A stretch of 64,000 nt of DNA from Pseudomonadota bacterium (GCA_021846965.1 JAJZWA010000003.1:1-64000); one strand, 5' to 3'; positions 7,706-19,395 are shown, counted from the first letter of the stretch. The notes: generated by a model not told the origin, from the letters alone. Translations and numbers: made by a program.

Positions 7706-7746
7706 TCGCCTGAGCGGGCGCGCCCGGCGCCCCGATGCCTTTGCCC

Positions 7747-8652
7747 ATGTCCGAACCCGTCCGCGAATACCTTCTCGACCTGCAGTCACGCATCCTCGCC
7801 GCGCTGGAGCGGGTCGACGGGCATGCCTTCCGGCGCGACGCCTGGACCCGCCCCGCAGGCGCCCGCCTGGAAGGCGACGGCCTGAGCAGCGTGCTCGAGG
7901 AAGGCGCGCTGTTCGAACGCGGCGGCTGCAATTTCTCGGCCGTGCGCGGCGCCAGCCTGCCCGCGTCGGCGACCCAGCAGCGCGCGGAGCTCGCGGGCGC
8001 GCCGTTCAGCGCCATGGGCGTCTCGCTGGTGCTGCACCCGCGCAACCCCTACGTGCCGACGGTGCACCTCAACGTGCGCCTGCTCAGCGTGCATCCCCAG
8101 GGCAAGGCTCCCCTGAGCTGGTTCGGCGGCGGCATGGACCTCACGCCCTACTACGGTTTCGAGGAAGACGCGGTGCACTTCCACCGCACCTGCAAGCAGG
8201 CGCTGGATGCGCTGGACCCGGGCTATTACCCGCGGTTCAAGGCCTGGTGCGACGAGTATTTCTTTCTCAAGCACCGCGGCGAGGCGCGCGGCATCGGCGG
8301 CATCTTTTTCGACGATTTCCACGCCGGCGGCTTCGAGGCCGGCTTCGCGCTGATGCGCGCCACCGGAGATGCCTTCCTCGACGCCTACCTGCCCATCGTG
8401 CAGCGCCGGCGCGACATGGCCTACGGAGAGCGCGAGCGCGAATTCCAGGAGCTGCGCCGCGGGCGCTACGTGGAGTTCAACCTGGTGTGGGACCGCGGCA
8501 CCTTGTTCGGCCTGCAGTCGGGCGGACGCACCGAGTCCATCCTCATGTCCATGCCCCCGCAGGTGCGCTGGCGCTACGACTGGAAGCCCGAGCCCGGCAC
8601 GCCGGAAGCGCGCCTGAGCGAGCAGTTCCTGCCGCCGCGTGACTGGGTCTGA
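7747..8652 (+). CDS. hemF: Oxygen-dependent coproporphyrinogen III oxidase
   Basis: The 301-aa enzyme decarboxylates two propionates of coproporphyrinogen III to give protoporphyrinogen IX, using oxygen, in heme synthesis. Conserved family blocks are visible: [20 protein letters not shown], the signature [20 protein letters not shown], and near the C-terminus [18 protein letters not shown] with [12 protein letters not shown] chose [13 protein letters not shown] as the start because it aligns with the usual N-terminus. An in-frame ATG lies 12 nt earlier. nadD starts 6 nt after its stop, so the genes are probably co-transcribed. Confidence 0.96.
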   Translation: MSEPVREYLLDLQSRILAALERVDGHAFRRDAWTRPAGARLEGDGLSSVLEEGALFERGGCNFSAVRGASLPASATQQRAELAGAPFSAMGVSLVLHPRNPYVPTVHLNVRLLSVHPQGKAPLSWFGGGMDLTPYYGFEEDAVHFHRTCKQALDALDPGYYPRFKAWCDEYFFLKHRGEARGIGGIFFDDFHAGGFEAGFALMRATGDAFLDAYLPIVQRRRDMAYGEREREFQELRRGRYVEFNLVWDRGTLFGLQSGGRTESILMSMPPQVRWRYDWKPEPGTPEARLSEQFLPPRDWV

Positions 8653-8658
8653 ATCGAC

Positions 8659-9285
8659 GTGGCCCCCACCATCGGGCTGCTTGGCGGCAGCTTCGACCCC
8701 ATTCACCTGGCGCATCTCGAGCTTGCGCGCTGCGCCCTGCAGCAGCTGGGCCTGGAGGAGGTCTGGCTGATCCCCGCCGGGCGCCCCTGGCAGCGCGGCA
8801 CGCTGGGCGCCGATGCGCGCCAACGCGAGGACATGGTGCGCCTGGCGGCGCAGGCCGATGCCCGCCTGCGCGTGCTCGATCTGGAATTGTTGCGCAGCGG
8901 GCCGAGCTACACCATGGATACCCTGCGCGAGTTGCAGTCGGCCCATCCCGGGCGCAGCTTCGTGCTGCTGCTGGGTGCCGACCAGCTCGAGAACTTCCTC
9001 AGCTGGAAGGACTGGGAGCGCATCGCGGCCTCGGCCGACCTGGCGGCGGCCCCGCGTCCGGAGCACGAGCTTCGCCCGGCCCCGGAGTTGCTGGCCGCGC
9101 TGCGCGCCGGAGGACACCGCCTGCTGCACCTGCACATGCCCCCGCTGGCCGTATCGGCGACCCTGGTGCGCGACCATGCGGCGCGGGGGCTGGATCTGCG
9201 CGGGCTCGTGCCGCCGGCCGTGGCAGACTATATTGAACGACATCACCTCTACCGACCCCACCCCGCCCCGCATGGACATCCGTAA
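8659..9285 (+). CDS. nadD: Nicotinate-mononucleotide adenylyltransferase
   Basis: This 208-aa protein transfers AMP from ATP to nicotinate mononucleotide in NAD synthesis. The start codon is GTG. The nucleotidyltransferase motif GGSFDPIHLAHLELAR is at residues 9-24, and the second family motif appears as VSATLVRDHAARG near residue 165. GADQLENFLSWKDWERI is also typical. The C-terminus overlaps the rsfS start by 14 nt. The order nadD-rsfS-rlmH is widespread. Confidence 0.94.
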   Translation: MAPTIGLLGGSFDPIHLAHLELARCALQQLGLEEVWLIPAGRPWQRGTLGADARQREDMVRLAAQADARLRVLDLELLRSGPSYTMDTLRELQSAHPGRSFVLLLGADQLENFLSWKDWERIAASADLAAAPRPEHELRPAPELLAALRAGGHRLLHLHMPPLAVSATLVRDHAARGLDLRGLVPPAVADYIERHHLYRPHPAPHGHP

Positions 9286-10123
9286 ACTCCAACGCATCAT
9301 CGTCGCCGCCCTGGAAGACGTGAAGGCTCAGGACATCCAGGTTTTCAACACGGAGAACCTGACCAGCCTGTTCGACCGCGTGATCGTCGCCAGCGGCAGC
9401 TCCAATCGCCAGACCCGCGCGCTGGCGGCCAGCGTGCGCGACAAGGTGCGCGAAGCCGGCGGCACGGTGAAGAACCCCGAAGGCGCCGAGAGCGGCGAAT
9501 GGGTGCTGGTGGACTGCGGCGACGCCGTGGTGCACATCATGCAGCCGGCCATCCGCGCCTACTACAAGCTCGAGGACATCTGGGGCGGCAAGAGCGTGCA
9601 CCTGAAGGTGCGCCAGGCGCCCGAACCCCAGCCTGGCGTGCGCAGGGCCGGCGACGGCCCCGCGGCGAAGGCCTCCTCGCCCAAGGCCTCCGCGGGCAGG
9701 AGCGCGAGCCGCGCGGCCCCGGCGACCACGCGTGGAGCCGGCTCCAAGGCGCCGGCCAAGACCTCCCGGTCGCCGGCCCGCAAGACCTCGTCGGGCACGC
9801 CGGCGGTGGCCGCGAAGGCCGCGGGACGGTCCGCGCCGGGCGCCCGGCGCGGCGCAACGGCCGAGACCGAGGCCGCGAGCCCCGCGATGACCGGGAGTTC
9901 CACGAGGGCGGCCACCAAGACGGCCACCAAGACGGCGACCAAGACAGCCAGGACCGCAGCCAGACCCGCGACCCAGAGCGCGACCAGGGCTCCGGCCCGT
10001 GGCGCGACCGCGCGTTCCACCTCGACGGGCGAGGGCCGCGTGGCGAGACCCGCGGCCAAGGCGCCCGCGAAGGCCGCGGCCCCGCGCGCTGCGGCCGCCA
10101 AGCGGGCCAAGCCCAAGGCTTGA
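9272..10123 (+). CDS. rsfS: Ribosome silencing factor RsfS with a long histone-H1-like tail
   Basis: Residues 1 to about 115 are a standard RsfS/Iojap domain, with DIQVFNTENLTSLFDRVIVASG, SGEWVLVDCGDAVVHIM and YYKLEDIWGG. RsfS binds ribosomal protein L14 and blocks subunit joining in stationary phase. The usual bacterial protein is 105-140 aa, but this one is 283 aa. Residues from about 125 to the end are almost entirely Ala, Lys, Arg, Ser, Thr, Pro and Gly, including a run of ATKTATK-type steps. This is the composition of histone-H1-like bacterial tails. The frame stays open with no rearrangement, and rlmH follows 13 nt on, so the tail is a real part of the gene. Its role is unknown; nucleic acid binding is my inference. 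Confidence 0.93.
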   Translation: MDIRKLQRIIVAALEDVKAQDIQVFNTENLTSLFDRVIVASGSSNRQTRALAASVRDKVREAGGTVKNPEGAESGEWVLVDCGDAVVHIMQPAIRAYYKLEDIWGGKSVHLKVRQAPEPQPGVRRAGDGPAAKASSPKASAGRSASRAAPATTRGAGSKAPAKTSRSPARKTSSGTPAVAAKAAGRSAPGARRGATAETEAASPAMTGSSTRAATKTATKTATKTARTAARPATQSATRAPARGATARSTSTGEGRVARPAAKAPAKAAAPRAAAAKRAKPKA

Positions 10124-10136
10124 GAAGGCCGGCGCG

Positions 10137-10610
10137 GTGAAATACTGGCTGATCGCGGTCGGCCAGCGCATGCCCGGCTGGGTCGACGAGGCCTATGCCG
10201 AATATGCGCGCCGCATGCCGGCGCAGACCCCCCTGCAGTTGCGCGAACTGCGAGCCGAATCGCGCGGCGCGGGCCTGGACACCGCCAGCGTGATGGAGCG
10301 CGAGGCCCAGCGCATCGAGGAAGCCCTGCCCGCCCAGGCCCTGCGCGTGGTGCTGGACGAGCGCGGCCAGCGCATGAGCACGCTGCAACTCGCCGAGGCC
10401 ATGCGGGGGTGGCGCCAGCAGGGACGCGACGTGGCCTTCGTGGTCGGGGGCGCCGACGGGCTGGCACCGGGCATCAAGGACTCGGCCGACCTGCTTCTGC
10501 GTCTGTCGGACCTCACCCTGCCCCACGGGCTCGTGCGCGTGCTGCTCGCCGAGCAGATCTATCGCGCGCACAGCGTCATCACCGGGCATCCCTACCATCG
10601 CGCGGGCTGA
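10137..10610 (+). CDS. rlmH: 23S rRNA (pseudouridine1915-N3)-methyltransferase
   Basis: The 157-aa SPOUT-class enzyme methylates pseudouridine 1915 in helix 69 of 23S rRNA on assembled 70S ribosomes. The start is GTG, giving MKYWLIAVGQRMPGWVDEAY, with AGAAGG upstream. The SAM-binding trefoil knot includes FVVGGADGL. The conserved C-terminal stretch LLAEQIYRAHSVITGHPYHR ends the protein, as in the family. It directly follows rsfS, its usual partner. Confidence 0.95.
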   Translation: MKYWLIAVGQRMPGWVDEAYAEYARRMPAQTPLQLRELRAESRGAGLDTASVMEREAQRIEEALPAQALRVVLDERGQRMSTLQLAEAMRGWRQQGRDVAFVVGGADGLAPGIKDSADLLLRLSDLTLPHGLVRVLLAEQIYRAHSVITGHPYHRAG

Positions 10611-10695
10611 GCGGCGCCCCGGGGCCGCGCGGGCTCGCGCGCGGCTCGGACGGGCGGCTCCCGCGGGAATCGAGGGAAATCGGGCGAATGCCGGC

Positions 10696-12603
<1,908 letters not shown>

Positions 12604-12748
12604 GGTGGCTAGGCGCGCCGCGCGCGCAAAAACCGTCATTGTGCCAGTCGAGCCCGCGGTGCGCGAAGACGCCGGCGCGCCCGCCCGCGCAGGCGACCGG
12701 CGCCCCGGCACAGGCCGTATGATGCCGAAGTCCCCCCGCCCTCCCTTC

Positions 12749-13369
12749 ATGACCCGCCGCCCCACGCTCTACCTTGCCTCCGCCAGCCCGCGGCGCCGCG
12801 AGTTGCTGCAACAGATCGGCGTGGAGTTCCAGCCCCTGCTGGCCGATGAGCACGAGGATGTCGAGGCCCTGGAAGCCCCGAGGCCCGCGGAGCTCCCCGC
12901 GCGCTACGTGCGACGCGTCGCCGGCGCCAAGCTCGAGGCCGCGCTGCAACGCCTGCGCCGCCGCGGCCTGGCTCCCGGGCCGGTGCTGTGCGCGGACACC
13001 ACCGTGGCGCTGGGAACTCGCATCCTCGGCAAGCCGCAGGATGCGGCCCAGGCCCGCGACATGCTCGCCGATCTGGCCGGCACCGAGCACCGCGTGCTCA
13101 GCGCCGTGACCCTCGCATGGCCGCGGGACCACGGTTGGCGGCGCGCCGAGGCGCTCAACACCAGCCGCGTGCGCATGGCGGCGCTGCCGGAGCAGGCCAT
13201 CGCCGCCTACGTGGCCAGCGGCGAGCCCTTCGGCAAGGCCGGGGCCTATGCGGTGCAGGGGCGCGCCGCGGCGTTCATCCAGCACATCAGCGGCAGCTAC
13301 TCCGGCGTCATGGGCCTGCCGCTGTTCGAGACCGCCGCGCTCTTGCGCGAAGCGGGCGTCCTTTCCTGA
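12749..13369 (+). CDS. maf: Maf-family nucleoside triphosphate pyrophosphatase
   Basis: The 206-aa protein begins MTRRPTLYLASASPRRRELL, carrying the Maf signature SxSPRRxELL. Further family motifs are VLCADTTVALG, ILGKPQDAAQARDML, GEPFGKAGAYAVQG and FIQHISGSYSGVMGLPL. Maf proteins hydrolyse non-canonical or surplus nucleotides, such as dTTP, UTP or modified pyrimidines, to the monophosphate. The sequence does not settle which sub-type this is. An upstream in-frame ATG would add 9 residues. It lies 21 nt before rng, its common partner. Confidence 0.93.
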   Translation: MTRRPTLYLASASPRRRELLQQIGVEFQPLLADEHEDVEALEAPRPAELPARYVRRVAGAKLEAALQRLRRRGLAPGPVLCADTTVALGTRILGKPQDAAQARDMLADLAGTEHRVLSAVTLAWPRDHGWRRAEALNTSRVRMAALPEQAIAAYVASGEPFGKAGAYAVQGRAAAFIQHISGSYSGVMGLPLFETAALLREAGVLS

Positions 13370-13390
13370 CCAGACGCGCACGAATCTCCC

Positions 13391-14878
13391 ATGCAAGAAG
13401 ACCTGCTGATCAACATCACCCCGCAGGAAACCCGGGTCGCGCTGGTGGCCCAGGCCGCGGTGCAGGAAATCCACATCGAGCGCACCCTCGAGCGGGGCCT
13501 CGCCGGCAATGTGTACCTGGGGCGGGTGGCGCGGGTACTGCCCGGCATGCAGTCGGCCTTCATCGACATCGGCCTGGAGCGCGCGGCCTTCCTGCACGTG
13601 GCCGACCTGTGGCAGCGCATGAGCGCCGGCGGCGAGGCCCGCCAGGGTGGCGGCGCGCCGCAGATACCGATCGAGAAACTGGTGTTCGAGGGGCAGTCCC
13701 TGCTGGTGCAGGTGATCAAGGATCCGATCGGCGCCAAGGGCGCGCGACTGTCCACCCAGATCAGCCTGGCCGGGCGCCTGCTGGTGCACCTGCCGCAGGA
13801 CAGCCACATCGGCGTCTCGCAGAAGATCGACGACCCGGAACTGCGCGAGAGCCTGCGCCAGCGCCTGGCGACCCTGGCGCAGCAGCACGACCCGCAGGCC
13901 GGCATGGGTTTCATCGTGCGCACCAACGCCGAGGACGCGGGTGACGCCGAACTGCTGGAAGACATCGCCTACCTGCGCAAGACCTGGGGCGTGCTGCAGA
14001 ACCGGGTGCGCGGCGCGCAGGCACCGACCCTGCTGTACCAGGAGCTCAGCCTGGCGCAGCGCGTGCTGCGCGACCTGGTCACCGAGGCCACGCGCAGCAT
14101 CCAGGTCGATTCGCGCGAGAACTACGAACGCCTGCGCGAGTTCGCCACCGAGTACATGCCCGGGGTGGTCGAACGCCTGCAGCTGTACCGGGGCGAGCGT
14201 CCCCTGTTCGACCTGTACAACATCGACGGCGAGATCGAGAAGGCCCTGGGCCGGCGCGTGGACCTGAAGTCGGGCGGCTACCTGATCATCGACCAGACCG
14301 AGGCGATGACCACGGTGGACGTGAACACCGGCGGTTACGTGGGCGCGCGCAATTTCGACGACACGGTGTTCAAGACCAACCTGGAGGCGGCCCAGGCCAT
14401 CGCGCGCCAGCTGCGCCTGCGCAATCTGGGCGGCATCATCCTCATCGACTTCATCGACATGCACAGCGCCCAGCACCGCGCAGCGGTGCTGGATGAGCTG
14501 AAGAAGTCCCTGTGGCGCGACAAGGTGAAGGTGACGGTCAACGGCTTCTCCCAGCTCGGGCTGGTGGAGATGACCCGCAAGCGCACCCGCGAGTCCCTGG
14601 CGCACCTGCTGTGCGAGCCCTGCCCGACCTGCGCCGGCCAGGGGCAGGTGAAGACCGCGCGCACCACCTGCTACGACATCCTGCGCGAGATCCTGCGCGA
14701 GGCGCGCCAGTTCAATCCCAAGGAATTCCGCATCCTCGCCTCCAACGCGGTCATCGACCTGCTGCTGGAGGAGGAAAGCGCCCACCTGGCCGAGTTGTCG
14801 GACTTCATCGGCAAGCCCATCGCGCTGCAGGTCGAACCGGCCTATCACCAGCACCAGTTCGACATCGTGCTGCTTTGA
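13391..14878 (+). CDS. rng: Ribonuclease G
   Basis: The 495-aa endoribonuclease matures the 5' end of 16S rRNA and takes part in mRNA decay. An S1-like domain (residues about 25-120, GNVYLGRVARVLPGMQSAF) is followed by the RNase E/G catalytic domain with metal-binding acidic residues in TTVDVNTGGYVG and GGIILIDFIDM. The zinc-link motif is CEPCPTCAGQGQVK. The protein lacks the long scaffold tail of RNase E and has the usual RNase G length. The stop codon abuts the convergent gene's stop with no spacer. Confidence 0.95.
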   Translation: MQEDLLINITPQETRVALVAQAAVQEIHIERTLERGLAGNVYLGRVARVLPGMQSAFIDIGLERAAFLHVADLWQRMSAGGEARQGGGAPQIPIEKLVFEGQSLLVQVIKDPIGAKGARLSTQISLAGRLLVHLPQDSHIGVSQKIDDPELRESLRQRLATLAQQHDPQAGMGFIVRTNAEDAGDAELLEDIAYLRKTWGVLQNRVRGAQAPTLLYQELSLAQRVLRDLVTEATRSIQVDSRENYERLREFATEYMPGVVERLQLYRGERPLFDLYNIDGEIEKALGRRVDLKSGGYLIIDQTEAMTTVDVNTGGYVGARNFDDTVFKTNLEAAQAIARQLRLRNLGGIILIDFIDMHSAQHRAAVLDELKKSLWRDKVKVTVNGFSQLGLVEMTRKRTRESLAHLLCEPCPTCAGQGQVKTARTTCYDILREILREARQFNPKEFRILASNAVIDLLLEEESAHLAELSDFIGKPIALQVEPAYHQHQFDIVLL

Positions 14879-15415
14879 TCAGCTCCCGGGGCAGCTCGCG
14901 CTGGAGCCGGGCACCTTGCCCAGCAGCAACAGGAAGCTGGCGAAAGGCTTGATCGCACGCATGGCCACCAGCTTGGGGCCCTGGAACTGCAGCTTGCCGC
15001 TCATCATCGCCCACATGGGACCGGGATCGCCGCGCCCCATCGCCTCCCAGTCGGGAGTCGTGGCGTGCATGAGAAAGTCCACGCCGAAATCGGCGGGCGT
15101 GTTCGGCGCCCCGCCGTAGCTGCACCAGGCCTGTCCATCCTTGGGCACGATCTTGAGCTCCACGGTGCTGGCGGCGCCGCAGTCGTTGCGGTACATCTGC
15201 ACGATCTTGTACCCGCGGCCCTTGTCATCGTGCAGCCATTCTCCGGAAAGGCCCTTGGCCAGCTCCGGAGTCTGATTCCAGGCCTGGCAGAAGTTCGCGG
15301 CCCAGGCCGGGGACATGAGCACCGGCGGATCGGCGGCATGCGCCTGGGAAGCCGCCAGCAGGCAGCAGGCGCCAAGCAGGCGCGACAAACGGGAAACACC
15401 CCTGGAAACGGCCAT
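14879..15415 (-). CDS. Exported SCP2-like (sterol-carrier fold) protein
   Basis: The 178-aa product has a clear signal peptide ending LLAASQAHAADPP, so it is probably periplasmic. The mature part contains MWAMMSGKLQFQGPKLVAMR, which resembles the ligand-binding end of SCP2-type lipid-carrier domains. Earlier segments carry three cysteines (NFCQAW, RNDCGA, WCSYGG) and one near the C-terminus that could form disulfides. A strong ribosome site, GGAGGAG, lies just before the ATG. Ligand and role are unknown, and the SCP2 call rests on pattern resemblance. Its stop abuts rng, so the two genes are convergent. Confidence 0.55.
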   Translation of the reverse strand: MAVSRGVSRLSRLLGACCLLAASQAHAADPPVLMSPAWAANFCQAWNQTPELAKGLSGEWLHDDKGRGYKIVQMYRNDCGAASTVELKIVPKDGQAWCSYGGAPNTPADFGVDFLMHATTPDWEAMGRGDPGPMWAMMSGKLQFQGPKLVAMRAIKPFASFLLLLGKVPGSSASCPGS

Positions 15416-15477
15416 GGAACTCCTCCTTTAGGGGGCGGAGTATGCGGGGAGCACGCGGGGACCGCACTCGGGGCTTA

Positions 15478-15503
15478 CCAGAATACTCCTTGTAGTGTTC
15501 TGG
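15478..15503. promoter_or_regulatory. Dyad upstream of the SCP2-like gene, possible operator
   Basis: CCAGAATAC and GTGTTCTGG flank an 8-nt centre. The 9-bp arms are complementary apart from one T-G pair. It lies about 65 bp upstream of the exported SCP2-like gene and 40 bp from the rpoH terminator, where a regulator site would be expected. No cognate regulator is apparent in the window. Confidence 0.4.
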
Positions 15504-15542
15504 AGATTCCGGGGGAACACCGGACGAGACCCCCCAAAAACC

Positions 15543-15566
15543 GAAGCCCGGGAACTCCCGGGCTTC
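15543..15566 (-). terminator. Intrinsic terminator of rpoH
   Basis: GAAGCCCGGG and CCCGGGCTTC form a perfect 10-bp stem with a 4-nt loop, 34 bp past the rpoH stop. On the minus strand it is followed by GGTTTTTGGGG, giving the expected U-tract. Confidence 0.85.
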
Positions 15567-15599
15567 GCGTCGAGGGGCCGATCCTGGCTGCGCGCGGCT

Positions 15600-16511
<912 letters not shown>

Positions 16512-16539
16512 CTGCAGACTCCTCCTCATGTACGGGGGT

Positions 16540-16569
16540 ATTTTAGCACTCCTGCGCCGCGAGTGCTAA
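16540..16569 (-). promoter_or_regulatory. CIRCE operator (HrcA site) over the rpoH promoter
   Basis: TTAGCACTC (16543-16551), nine spacer bases and GAGTGCTAA (16561-16569) match the CIRCE consensus exactly. On the minus strand TAAAAT (16540-16545) is a plausible -10 overlapping one arm. CIRCE is the binding site of the heat-shock repressor HrcA, so heat release of HrcA should raise rpoH transcription. hrcA itself is not in the window. Confidence 0.93.
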
Positions 16570-16619
16570 AGGCCCGGAAAGCTCCCTGGCCTGGATCAAG
16601 CGGGGAGCATGACCCGGCG

Positions 16620-16652
16620 GGTAAGCGGCACGCGGAGGGTAAGCGGCACGCG
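16620..16652. repeat. Short direct repeat between rpoH and the MFS gene
   Basis: GGTAAGCGGCACGCG occurs at 16620-16634 and 16638-16652, an 18-bp period. It lies in the 260-bp gap between the divergent rpoH and transporter genes. No other recognisable element lies between the CIRCE site and the transporter start. Confidence 0.45.
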
Positions 16653-16771
16653 CCGGGCCCGGCCTCCCGGCACGAAGGCGCGCAAGGCGCTAGGCTTTCA
16701 GGTCGCCGCTGCCCGCGCGTCGCAGCCCGCCCACCGCTTGCCCCGGCAATCGGCCCGCTTCGCGCCTTCCC

Positions 16772-18229
16772 ATGCCCCCCCGCCCCGCCCATCCCCGCCC
16801 TCCGCAATCCGCGCCCGCCCCGCAGGTCGGAGTACCCGGTGTGCGCCACCCGGTGCTGGTGGCCCTGGTGGTGGCCATCGCCTTCCTGATGGAGCAGCTC
16901 GACGCCACCATCGTGACGACCGCGATCCCGGACATGGCGCGTGCGCTGCACACCAGCGCGGTGGACATGAACCTGGCCATCAGCAGCTACGTGCTGACCC
17001 TGGCGGTGTTCATTCCCCTGAGTGGCTGGTTCGCCGACCGTTTCGGCGCGCGTCGCGTGTTCATGTCGGCGCTGGCGCTGTTCACCCTGGGCTCGGTGCT
17101 GTGCGGCGCGGCCCAGGATTTCCGCATGCTGGTGGCCACGCGGGTGCTGCAGGGCCTGGGGGGCGCGATGATGACCCCCGTCGGGCGCCTGATCCTGCTG
17201 CGCAGCTTTCCCCGCAGCCAGCTGGTGCGCGCGATGACCTACATGATCGTGCCGGCCATCATCGGGCCGGTGCTGGGGCCTCCGGTCGGGGGCTATCTGA
17301 GCACCTACCTGTCCTGGCGCTGGATCTTCTACGTCAACGTGCCTTTCGGGCTGCTGGGCATGCTGCTGGCCTGGTACCTGGTCAGTCCCCGGGCCGAGGA
17401 ACCCGACGCCCGCTTCGATTTTGCCGGCTTCGCGCTGTTCGGCTGCGCCGTGGCCGGGCTGCAGTTCGTCATGGAGTCCTTCGGGAGGGCAGGCCCCGCC
17501 TGGCTGCTGGCGGCCGCGGCGGCCAGCGCCCTGCTGCTGCTGGGCCTGGTGCGCCACAACCGCGGACGCGAGCGCCCGGCCGTGGACCTCGGCCTGTTGC
17601 GCGAGCGCGCCTTCGGGGTGGCCACCCTGGCAGGCGGCCTGTGCCGGGTGGCCATGAACGCACCGGTGTACCTGCTGCCGCTGATGCTGCAGCTCGGTCT
17701 GGGCATGTCGGCGGTGCAATCGGGCTCGCTGACCTTCCTGTCGGCGATCAGCGCGCCGGGCATCCGCGTGATCATCGGCCCGGGGCTGCGTCGCTGGGGC
17801 TTTCGCGGCATGCTGATGGCCAGCGCGGTGGCCTGCTCCTGCATCCTGTTCGGCTTTTCCCTGGTGGAGCCGCAGACCCCGCATGGGCTGATCGCGGCCA
17901 TGATCGTGGCCTACGGCGCCGTGCGCTCGACCCAGTTCATGAGTTCCAACACCCTGGCCTACGCCGACGTCCCCGCCGAGCGCCTGAGCCGCGCCACCAG
18001 CCTGGGCGGGCTGCTGCAGCAGCTCACCGTGAGTTTCGGCGTGGCCCTGGGCGCCGCGCTGCTGCGCCTGCTGGCGCGGCCGGGCCTGCAGCCCGACCTG
18101 ACCCGCTTCCACACCGCCTTCATGCTGCTGGCGGTGCTGCCGCTGCTCACCCTGCCGGGATTCCTGCGCCTGCGCGAGCAGGACGGGGCCGCGGTCACCG
18201 GCAAGGCGCCGGCGGGCGATGCCGGCTGA
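16772..18229 (+). CDS. MFS drug-export permease, DHA2 family (EmrB-like)
   Basis: A 485-aa inner-membrane protein with about 14 hydrophobic segments. Family motifs are visible: LDATIVTTAIPDMA at the end of helix 1 (the DHA2 acidic motif), GWFADRFGARRVF between helices 2 and 3 (motif A), and RVLQGLGGAMMTPVGRLIL (motif B). Antiporter motif C appears as IGPVLGPPVGG in helix 5. It should export drugs or toxic organics using the proton gradient. The first 25 residues are Pro-rich and cytoplasmic. It stands alone with no membrane-fusion partner adjacent. Substrate unknown. Confidence 0.88.
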   Translation: MPPRPAHPRPPQSAPAPQVGVPGVRHPVLVALVVAIAFLMEQLDATIVTTAIPDMARALHTSAVDMNLAISSYVLTLAVFIPLSGWFADRFGARRVFMSALALFTLGSVLCGAAQDFRMLVATRVLQGLGGAMMTPVGRLILLRSFPRSQLVRAMTYMIVPAIIGPVLGPPVGGYLSTYLSWRWIFYVNVPFGLLGMLLAWYLVSPRAEEPDARFDFAGFALFGCAVAGLQFVMESFGRAGPAWLLAAAAASALLLLGLVRHNRGRERPAVDLGLLRERAFGVATLAGGLCRVAMNAPVYLLPLMLQLGLGMSAVQSGSLTFLSAISAPGIRVIIGPGLRRWGFRGMLMASAVACSCILFGFSLVEPQTPHGLIAAMIVAYGAVRSTQFMSSNTLAYADVPAERLSRATSLGGLLQQLTVSFGVALGAALLRLLARPGLQPDLTRFHTAFMLLAVLPLLTLPGFLRLREQDGAAVTGKAPAGDAG

Positions 18230-18235
18230 GCCGGC
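18221..18235. terminator. Small palindrome spanning the MFS stop codon
   Basis: GCCGGC, TGA, GCCGGC places the transporter stop codon in the loop of a short GC hairpin between convergent genes. There is no T-tract. It may only weakly attenuate transcription. Confidence 0.25.
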
Positions 18236-18246
18236 GCGGGCGCGAA

Positions 18247-19395
18247 TCAGTCCACCAGCGCCTGGGCGAAGGCACGCGCATCGAAGGTCTGCAGGTCCTC
18301 CAGGGACTCGCCGACGCCGATGAAGTAGATGGGCACCGGGCGTTCGCGCGCGATCGCCGCGATCACTCCGCCCTTGGCGCTGCCGTCGAGCTTGGTCAGG
18401 ATGATGCCGCTAAGCCCCAGCGCGTCGTCGAAGGCGCGCAACTGGGCCAGTGCGTTCTGGCCGTTGGTGGCGTCGATGACCAGGATCGCCTCGTGGGGCG
18501 CCCCGTCCATCGCCTTGCCGATCACCCGCTTGACCTTGCGCAGTTCCTCCATCAGGTGGGCCTGGGTGGGCAGTCGCCCCGCCGTGTCGACGATCACCAC
18601 GTCCATGTCGCGCGCGCGCCCGGCCTGCACCGAGTCGAAGGCCACCGCCGCGGGATCGCCGCCCTGCTGGGCGATCACCTGCACCTCGTTGCGTTGTCCC
18701 CAGGCCGCGAGCTGCTCGCGCGCGGCGGCGCGGAAGGTGTCTCCGGCCGCGAGCAGCACCTTGCATCCGGCCGCCTGCAGGTGGCGCGTGAGCTTGCCGA
18801 TGCTGGTGGTCTTGCCGGCCCCGTTGACTCCCACCATCATGATCACCGTGGGCCGGGCGCGGCCGATGTCCAGCGGCTTTTGCAAGGGGGCCAGGAGTTC
18901 GGCCAGCACCTCGCGCAGGAGCTCGCGCACCTGCTGCGGGGTCTCGGCGCGCGTGGCGCGCACGCGCCGGCGCAGTTCCTCGAGCAGGTGGGTGGTGGCG
19001 GCGACCCCCGCGTCGGCGAGGATCAGGGCGGTCTCGAGCTCCTCGAACAGGGCCTCGTCGATGCGGGCACCGCCGAACAGGCCGGAAATCCCCGCCCCGG
19101 TCTTGCGCAGGCCCTGGCGCAGGCGACCGAACCAGCCCGCGGGAGGCTGCTCCACCCGCACTTCCAGCTCCGACGCCCCGGACGGCTGCGCCAGGGCGGG
19201 CGCCGGGGCTTGGGTCTGTCCGGGCTCGGGGGCGGCCGGGGATCGGAGGGCGGCTTCGGTGGTGGCTTGGGCGGTGCGATGGGCCGCGGATTCGAGCGCG
19301 GATGCAACCGTGGATTCGGCGCCAGGCGCGGCTGCAGCCGGCGCGCTTGCGGCGACTTCGGTGGGCGCGGGCTTGCGCTTGAAGAATCGGAACAT
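18247..19395 (-). CDS. ftsY: Signal recognition particle receptor FtsY
   Basis: This 382-aa GTPase docks SRP-ribosome complexes at the inner membrane for co-translational insertion. Residues 1-90 form a variable Ala/Pro-rich A domain, with basic MFRFFKRK at the tip. The N domain starts near 100. The G domain has the P-loop [14 protein letters not shown] near residue 190, [30 protein letters not shown] and [10 protein letters not shown]. The C-terminus [21 protein letters not shown] is typical. rsmD lies divergently upstream, an arrangement common in proteobacteria. Confidence 0.96.
   Translation of the reverse strand: MFRFFKRKPAPTEVAASAPAAAAPGAESTVASALESAAHRTAQATTEAALRSPAAPEPGQTQAPAPALAQPSGASELEVRVEQPPAGWFGRLRQGLRKTGAGISGLFGGARIDEALFEELETALILADAGVAATTHLLEELRRRVRATRAETPQQVRELLREVLAELLAPLQKPLDIGRARPTVIMMVGVNGAGKTTSIGKLTRHLQAAGCKVLLAAGDTFRAAAREQLAAWGQRNEVQVIAQQGGDPAAVAFDSVQAGRARDMDVVIVDTAGRLPTQAHLMEELRKVKRVIGKAMDGAPHEAILVIDATNGQNALAQLRAFDDALGLSGIILTKLDGSAKGGVIAAIARERPVPIYFIGVGESLEDLQTFDARAFAQALVD

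Noticed and set aside
10611-10695. Terminator between rlmH and the ABC-F gene
   Set aside because: A short GC dyad (CCGCGCG/CGCGCGG) is present, but such dyads are expected by chance in this composition and there is no T-tract.
16772-18229. DHA2 transporter as part of an EmrAB-type operon
   Set aside because: No EmrA-like adaptor gene is adjacent; rpoH and ftsY flank it on the opposite strand.
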